Below, piece after piece: positions 6,073 through 10,185 of a stretch of DNA of 10,185 bases. Origin of the DNA: Candidatus Aerophobota bacterium. Its GTDB lineage: Bacteria; Aerophobota; Aerophobia; Aerophobales; B3-G15. Within the stretch, counting starts at the first letter, position 1. Every line of letters starts with the position of its first letter. The translations under genes and the position numbers were made by a program. The DNA is taken from the NCBI GenBank assembly GCA_011372105.1, contig DRTT01000039.1:1-10185 (forward strand), written 5' to 3'. The notes beneath the pieces are model-generated. The model was given only the letters and a program-made list of their open reading frames with translations. It searched no databases and was not told the DNA's origin.

Positions 6073-6861
6073 TTAAATTTTTCCTCCTGCAACTACAAGA
6101 AGCAAAGTAAGATTTTGATAAATTTTCCCAAAAAGATTTTCAAGGAAGTAGAGAAAATAGGGCATGGATAAACCAATCACAATAATCCCAATCATAATTT
6201 TTAAAGGAAGCGAAATCATAAAGATATTCACCTGGGGTATTACTCTATTTATAACTCCCATAACTATCTGCACAAGAAAAAGGGTAAGAATTACCGGAAC
6301 ACCTCCCTTCAGAGAAATGACGAACACGCTTCCAACAAGATTTGAAAGCTCTTTTACAAGGGGAGCTGAAATATAAAATTTACCAATAGGGATTAATTTA
6401 AAACTGTCAAAGAGAGCCTTAAGGCAAAAGTAATGGGCATTAAGAGAGAGAAAAATCATCATAGCAAGGATATTCTTGAATTGAGAGATAACTGATAAAT
6501 TTACCTCCTCCTGAAGGTCAAGAAGCTCAGCCATACCAAGTCCCATCTGAAACCCTATGATTTGACCTGCAAGTTGCACACCTATAAAAAGAACTCTCAC
6601 CCCATATCCAATTAAAAGTCCCACTCCCACCTCGCCTGCAAAAAGAAGAAAATACTCAAAAAAATGAGAGGGCAGTATAAAATTTTGAGAAAATTCAGAG
6701 GTTGAAAATACAAGAAAACCTAAAACAATAGCAAAGGCTACCTTTACCTGTCTTGGTAGAAAAGAAGAACCCAGTAAAGGCATACTCATGAAAAGCCCGC
6801 TTATTCTTGCAACACAAAACCAGAAAATAACAATTCCCTCAAGAGATAAGAGTTTTTCCAT
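6073..6861 (-). CDS. fliR: Flagellar export gate protein FliR
   Basis: FliR is a core component of the FliP-FliQ-FliR export gate in the basal body. The 262-residue protein is almost entirely hydrophobic helices, the usual length and character. Recognisable family stretches include ARISGLFMSMPLLGSSFLP near residues 18-36, the GEVGVGLLIGYGVRVLF region and GFQMGLGMAELLDLQ near 103-117, and VNRVIPQVN-like residues in the C-terminal third. The ATG is six bases after the fliQ stop with only a weak GAAGTGA upstream, so expression may rely on coupling to fliQ. It is followed by flhB after one base. Confidence 0.95.
   Translation of the reverse strand: MEKLLSLEGIVIFWFCVARISGLFMSMPLLGSSFLPRQVKVAFAIVLGFLVFSTSEFSQNFILPSHFFEYFLLFAGEVGVGLLIGYGVRVLFIGVQLAGQIIGFQMGLGMAELLDLQEEVNLSVISQFKNILAMMIFLSLNAHYFCLKALFDSFKLIPIGKFYISAPLVKELSNLVGSVFVISLKGGVPVILTLFLVQIVMGVINRVIPQVNIFMISLPLKIMIGIIVIGLSMPYFLYFLENLFGKIYQNLTLLLVVAGGKI
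6083..6088 (-). promoter_or_regulatory. Ribosome binding site that decides the flhB start
   Basis: AGGAGG lies inside the last codons of fliR and 11 bases upstream of the ATG at 6071. An in-frame TTG at 6092 precedes the site and therefore cannot be served by it. Confidence 0.75.
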
Positions 6862-6867
6862 AGCAAA

Positions 6868-7137
6868 TCACTTCATTAAAAATCCTATGCCAAGATATAA
6901 AGTTGAGGTGTAGTGAATCATAATCTTCAACATCCAGGGAAAAAGAAAATAAATAACAACTCCCACCGCTATTATTTTGGGAATAAATGTGAGAGTCATT
7001 TCGTGAATCTGGGTAATAGCCTGAAATATACCTATTATAAGTCCCACCACAAGACCTATCAAAAGAGGGGGAAGACATATAAGTCCGGCTGTCAGAATTG
7101 CCCTTCTCCCTATCTCGGCTGCAAGCTCTGGACTCAC
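6868..7137 (-). CDS. fliQ: Flagellar export gate protein FliQ
   Basis: FliQ is the small export gate subunit with two membrane hairpin helices. The 89 residues match the family length, with hydrophobic stretches at about 14-38 and 52-75 and the typical central QAITQIHEMTLTFIPK. The start is GTG, fixed by AAGGAGGG five bases upstream (7143-7150), which overlaps the fliP stop codon. A longer-looking overlapping minus-strand frame at 6839-7078 is a shadow. Confidence 0.96.
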   Translation of the reverse strand: MSPELAAEIGRRAILTAGLICLPPLLIGLVVGLIIGIFQAITQIHEMTLTFIPKIIAVGVVIYFLFPWMLKIMIHYTSTLYLGIGFLMK

Positions 7138-7142
7138 TTTAA

Positions 7143-7150
7143 CCCTCCTT
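7143..7150 (-). promoter_or_regulatory. Ribosome binding site of fliQ (GTG start)
   Basis: AAGGAGGG lies five bases before GTG at 7137 and confirms this non-ATG start. Its first base is the last base of the fliP stop codon. Confidence 0.75.
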
Positions 7151-7938
7151 CATCTAAAACTTTCAATTATTGACCTTATTACAAGGTCCCAGCCATCCAC
7201 CAGAACAAATAAAAGTATCTTAAAGGGAAGAGAAATCATCATAGGGGGAAGCATAAACATTCCCATTGACATTATCACACTTGATACAACTATATCAATA
7301 ATTAAAAAGGGAATATAAAGAACAAAACCTATTTGAAAGGCAGTTTTAAGCTCACTTGTGATAAAAGCAGGAATGAGAACATTTACAGGAACATCACTTA
7401 ATGACTCAGGCATCTCTTGTTTGGCATAGTTCATAAAAAGGTAAAGGTCCTTTTTTCTTGTCTGCCTTAACATAAACTCTTTTACAGGTTTTATTCCTTC
7501 CTCCCAGGCTTGCTGCTGGGTTATCTTACCTTGAAGGTAAGGCTCAAGAGCTTTTTCCTTAACCTCAATCCAGGTGGGTGTCATGATGAAGAAGGTTAAA
7601 AAAAGGGCAAGTCCAATTAAGATTTGATTTGGAGGAAGCTGCCTCATGGAAAGAGCAGAACGCAAAAGAGAAAGAATTACTATAATGCGGGTAAAAGAGG
7701 TCATCATGATAACAAAAGCTGGAGCAAGAGATAAAATTGTAAGCAAGAAAAGGATTTGAATAGCAATTCCCACCTGTTGAGGCTCTCCCTCTTCTCCTCC
7801 TATTTCTATTTTAATTTTTGGTATCGGAAATTCCTGAGGTGAGGCTGCCATGCTGAAGTTATTCACCCCCAGAAAAAGAATACTAACATTCACAATTAAA
7901 ATTAATAAAATGGCTTTTTTATATTTTTTAAAAAGCAT
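7150..7938 (-). CDS. fliP: Flagellar export gate protein FliP
   Basis: FliP forms the pentameric core of the export channel. The 262-residue protein starts with a signal peptide (basic MLFKKYKK, hydrophobic core about 9-24, probable cleavage near the AAS at 31-33), as is usual for FliP. Conserved stretches are the SFTRIIVILSLLRSAL region, RQLPPNQILIGLALFLTFF, and the C-terminal IDIVVSSVIMSMGMFMLPP with PFKILLFVLVDGW. The ATG begins one base after the fliO stop, with a weak AAGAAG upstream, implying coupled translation. Confidence 0.97.
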   Translation of the reverse strand: MLFKKYKKAILLILIVNVSILFLGVNNFSMAASPQEFPIPKIKIEIGGEEGEPQQVGIAIQILFLLTILSLAPAFVIMMTSFTRIIVILSLLRSALSMRQLPPNQILIGLALFLTFFIMTPTWIEVKEKALEPYLQGKITQQQAWEEGIKPVKEFMLRQTRKKDLYLFMNYAKQEMPESLSDVPVNVLIPAFITSELKTAFQIGFVLYIPFLIIDIVVSSVIMSMGMFMLPPMMISLPFKILLFVLVDGWDLVIRSIIESFR

Positions 7939-7939
7939 T

Positions 7940-8353
7940 TTAGCTTCTTTTTTCTGCTTCTTTTGTAACTGAGAAAAGTGTTAAATTTGGTTTCTGTGAA
8001 GAAAAAATATCTCTCAAGACCTTGGAAAATCCTCCAAACTTTGAATTTCCAGACTCACTTTGAAAAGCCTTCACAACTTCACTATCCTCTATAACAAAAA
8101 GAAGGTTTATCCCCCCATTTACACCAATTGCAAAAATTTTTTCCCCCACCCTTAAAAAATAAATGAACTTCTTGGGTGAAAGGCTTATTTTATCCACAAT
8201 TTGAACTATATCACCTTTTTTGGTGATAACTTTTCCCTTTACTGAAGAAAATTTTGATAAAAAACGCATAAAAAAGTACAAAAGTCCTATCACCGCTATT
8301 AGAGAAAAAAAAGCCTTTAAGGAACTTAAAAGAAAAGAGGATTCAAAGCTCAT
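7940..8353 (-). CDS. fliO: Flagellar biosynthesis protein FliO
   Basis: FliO is the small membrane protein that helps assemble the FliP ring. This 137-residue protein has one membrane segment at about 10-32 followed by a small cytoplasmic domain; the KISLSPKKFIYFLRVGEKIFAIGVNGG stretch (about 55-81) matches the weakly conserved FliO/FliZ pattern in which LxxxKxxxxVxVGxxxxxIGV recurs. The identity rests as much on position between fliN and fliP as on sequence. The start overlaps the fliN stop by four bases (ATGA), with AAGGA seven bases upstream. A longer serine/lysine-rich C-terminal tail is not conserved in the family as far as I know. Confidence 0.88.
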   Translation of the reverse strand: MSFESSFLLSSLKAFFSLIAVIGLLYFFMRFLSKFSSVKGKVITKKGDIVQIVDKISLSPKKFIYFLRVGEKIFAIGVNGGINLLFVIEDSEVVKAFQSESGNSKFGGFSKVLRDIFSSQKPNLTLFSVTKEAEKRS

Positions 8354-8739
8354 TGGAGTTTCCTTATCCTTGCCTCCTGTCCGATAATTTCAGTAATCCT
8401 CACAGCAAAATTTTCCTCTGTTACCACCACCTCCCCCTTCGCTATTAATTTACCATTGACAAGAAGGTCTACTGGTTCACCTGCGAGTTTGTCAAGTTCA
8501 ATTACAGAACCTGGGGCAAGTTGAAGAATCTCCTTAATTGACATGGAGGTCCTGCCAAGTTCTGCTGAAATTTGAAGAGGAACGTCAAATATCGCCTCCA
8601 GATTAGTCTGCTGACTCTGAGATTGCATGGAGAAATCTTTTTCCTTATCAAGTTTTGGAAACTCTGCTGGTTTAACCTCTATTTTCTCTTCTTCTTTTTT
8701 CTCTCCTACATTCTCCATTGACTCTCTATCAGAGCTCAC
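8350..8739 (-). CDS. fliN: Flagellar motor switch protein FliN
   Basis: FliN forms the lower part of the C-ring and takes part in switching and in docking export substrates. The 129-residue protein has a charged, low-complexity N-terminal extension (about 1-45, rich in E, K and Q) and the C-terminal SpoA-type domain from about 48: IFDVPLQISAELGRTSMSIKE, then LAPGSVIELDKLAGEPVDL and VNGKLIAKGEVVV, a textbook match. The start is GTG, with AAAGGAGG six bases upstream (8746-8753) lying over the last codons and stop of fliM. It is too short to be FliY and lacks a CheC-like domain. Confidence 0.97.
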   Translation of the reverse strand: MSSDRESMENVGEKKEEEKIEVKPAEFPKLDKEKDFSMQSQSQQTNLEAIFDVPLQISAELGRTSMSIKEILQLAPGSVIELDKLAGEPVDLLVNGKLIAKGEVVVTEENFAVRITEIIGQEARIRKLQ

Positions 8740-8740
8740 C

Positions 8741-9727
8741 TTAATCCTCCTTTCTTATAATTGATGTAATTTGCACTGCCCTTCTTCTCCCCACCTTGCC
8801 AGGAATGGCATAAAATTTGGGAAAACCCTGAATCTTAACAAGAAGGTCTCTATTAACAGGTTGATTTAACCTGACAACATCTCCTGGTGCAAGCCTTAAA
8901 AACTCAAGCACGGTAACCTCTGCCTTCCCCAGTTCCACCGTAACATCTACTTTTGCCTCTAACAGCTTTTTCTGCAGAATTTGAGAACTTTCCCCCTCTC
9001 CTTCCTCTTCCTTCTCAGAAATCCACCTCTTAGAGCTTAAGCGAGGAAGAATGGGCCTTATGGTTGAAACAGGATAACATATTGTCATTGTTCCATAATT
9101 TTGTCCCATACCCACCTTAAATATGCAAGATATAACAAGATCATTTCCTGAGGCGATCTGAACAAATTGGGGATTTGACTCTTTTGCCCTAACAGAGGTC
9201 TTTAAAGGAACAATATGTGCGTAAGCCTCCTTAAAAGACTCTAAGGTCAAGGATAGAATTCTATCCATTATAGCTCGCTCAACACTTGTGAGCTCACGAA
9301 CCTCCTGGGAACTTTTCCCTGAGCCTCCCAGAAGACGATCAACTATGAAAAAAACAAGAAGGGGATTAAACTCAAAAATAATCTGACCTGAAAGAGGGCT
9401 AACATCAACAACTACAATGTAAGTTGGCTCTGATAAAGAAACTATAAACTCTGTATAGGTAAGTTGCTCTGTTGCAACTATCTCAACTTCCACAGTTGTT
9501 CTAAGGTGACCAGAAAGCTTAACTCCGAGACTTCTTGTAAAATCCTCGTGTAAAAATTCAAGAACTCTAATTTGATCCTTTGAAATAAGAGCAGGTCTTT
9601 TAAAGTTATAGGAGATTGTTGCTTTTCTAAAAGAAGGCTTTTTCTTTTTTTCTGAGTGAGGAATCTTCCCTTCAGAAACTGCAGAAAGCAAAGCTTCTAT
9701 CTCTTCCTTGCTGAGAACATCCCCCAT
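8741..9727 (-). CDS. fliM: Flagellar motor switch protein FliM
   Basis: FliM links phosphorylated CheY to the C-ring and the rotor. The 328 residues match the family. The N-terminal CheY-binding peptide is intact (LSKEEIEALL, residues 5-14), followed by a charged linker, the middle domain with the GGxG motif (RLLGGSG, 131-137) and SxxVGMGxNYGTMTICYP-like residues near 204-219, and the C-terminal SpoA domain from about 250 with ELGKAEVTVLEFLRLAPGDV. The preserved CheY-binding peptide implies chemotactic control of this motor. The ATG has AGGAGG five bases upstream that overlaps the fliL stop; fliN follows after one base. Confidence 0.97.
   Translation of the reverse strand: MGDVLSKEEIEALLSAVSEGKIPHSEKKKKPSFRKATISYNFKRPALISKDQIRVLEFLHEDFTRSLGVKLSGHLRTTVEVEIVATEQLTYTEFIVSLSEPTYIVVVDVSPLSGQIIFEFNPLLVFFIVDRLLGGSGKSSQEVRELTSVERAIMDRILSLTLESFKEAYAHIVPLKTSVRAKESNPQFVQIASGNDLVISCIFKVGMGQNYGTMTICYPVSTIRPILPRLSSKRWISEKEEEGEGESSQILQKKLLEAKVDVTVELGKAEVTVLEFLRLAPGDVVRLNQPVNRDLLVKIQGFPKFYAIPGKVGRRRAVQITSIIRKED
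8746..8753 (-). promoter_or_regulatory. Ribosome binding site of fliN (GTG start)
   Basis: AAAGGAGG sits six bases before GTG at 8739 and supports this non-ATG start. The bases also encode the final Lys-Glu-Asp of FliM and reach into its stop. Confidence 0.75.
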
Positions 9728-9732
9728 TGTAT

Positions 9733-9738
9733 CCTCCT
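9733..9738 (-). promoter_or_regulatory. Ribosome binding site of fliM
   Basis: AGGAGG lies five bases before the ATG at 9727 and overlaps the TAG stop of fliL, indicating coupled translation of the two genes. Confidence 0.7.
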
Positions 9739-10185
9739 ACTGAATTATAAATTCACCAAAGTAAGCGTTTACGACTATTCCTCTGTTAAGATACCTGTTA
9801 ACCTCAGCAACAATTTCCCTTCTCAAATTCTCCTTACCTTTTGCTCCTTCAATATCTTCTAAAGTTTTGCTGGAGAGAAGAGTAATAAGGCAATCAAGGA
9901 GCCGGGGTTTTAAAAGTTCAATCTCTTTGATTACCTCAGCATCGTTTACCTCAAGACTCATACTTACCTTAAGATATCTTCTTGCCCCCTCCTCATTTAA
10001 ATTTACTATAATGGGCTCAAATTCATATATAGGGCCTATTTTTTCCTCCTCTGTTTGAGATGACAAAGATTCGGTTGTCTTACCAGAAGTATTTTCAGGA
10101 GATAAAACAGGGGTTGCCACCTTCTCCACCACAAAATAAGAGGCAACAAGAATTGCTGCCACTATCCCTGTCCACCTTATAATAG
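9737..10185 (-). CDS. fliL: Flagellar basal body-associated protein FliL, 5' truncated
   Basis: FliL is a single-pass membrane protein around the stator units that supports torque and motor stability. A GTG at 10162 could be read as a start, but the frame stays open to the window edge and the upstream codons (IIRWTGI) continue the hydrophobic segment ending AAILVASYFVVEK. The real start is therefore probably outside the window and the N-terminal cytoplasmic tail is missing here. After the membrane helix come a short low-complexity serine/threonine/glutamate linker and the periplasmic domain with FEPIIVNLNEEGARRYLKVSMSLEV, LLDCLITLLSSKTLEDIEG, and a C-terminal VVNAYFGEFIIQ, all typical of FliL. 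It is the first visible gene of the operon; the operon promoter is not in the window. Confidence 0.93.
   Translation of the reverse strand, partial: IIRWTGIVAAILVASYFVVEKVATPVLSPENTSGKTTESLSSQTEEEKIGPIYEFEPIIVNLNEEGARRYLKVSMSLEVNDAEVIKEIELLKPRLLDCLITLLSSKTLEDIEGAKGKENLRREIVAEVNRYLNRGIVVNAYFGEFIIQ

Noticed and set aside
6839..7078. Minus-strand frame overlapping fliQ and the start of fliR
   Set aside because: It is an alternative frame of fliQ, which has a clear family match, a GTG start and a strong ribosome binding site.
8361..8387. Plus-strand TCCGATAA resembling a sigma-28 -10 element
   Set aside because: No TAAA-type -35 element lies at the required 11-base spacing, and the site is within fliN coding sequence with no plus-strand gene downstream.

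Overview
The window is almost entirely the distal part of one flagellar biosynthesis operon on the minus strand. Read in the direction of transcription (right to left), the order is fliL (5' end off the window), fliM, fliN, fliO, fliP, fliQ, fliR, flhB, flhA, fliA, a small unrecognised basic protein, and a compact, divergent rpoN-like (sigma-54) gene. A thirteenth gene, a DUF1670-type protein whose 5' end is off the left edge, lies on the plus strand and converges on the rpoN-like gene. No gap exceeds about 90 bases, so there is no long non-coding stretch.

The DNA is AT-rich. The coding strand of the operon is strongly purine-rich (AGA, AAA and GAA codons), and the proteins are rich in K, E, R and I. 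With tight packing and sequence-divergent flagellar proteins, this suggests a thermophilic, flagellated, Gram-negative-type bacterium. Thermodesulfobacteriota or a similar deep-branching thermophilic lineage is my best guess; it is an inference, not a demonstrated assignment.

Bases 1-748 hold the DUF1670-type gene with three helix-turn-helix-like segments. Bases 749-834 are the convergent intergenic region. It holds a near-perfect sigma-28 (FliA) promoter on the minus strand, pointing out of the operon end and into the antisense strand of the DUF1670 gene. Bases 835-2950 hold rpoN-like, the 80-residue protein and fliA, the regulatory end of the operon. Bases 2968-8353 hold the export gate genes (flhA, flhB, fliR, fliQ, fliP, fliO). 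Bases 8350-10185 hold the switch and stator-associated genes (fliN, fliM, fliL).

FliP, FliQ, FliR, FlhB and FlhA, with FliO as assembly factor, form the type III export gate. FliM and FliN form the C-ring, and FliL sits at the stator. FliA transcribes late flagellar genes, and RpoN-type factors often drive the middle genes, so structural genes and two alternative sigma factors share one transcript. The usual flhF and flhG genes are missing between flhA and fliA. The least expected elements are the outward-facing sigma-28 promoter, the reduced sigma-54-like protein, the small basic protein whose Shine-Dalgarno sequence lies in a hairpin, and the NPSH variant of the FlhB autocleavage motif.
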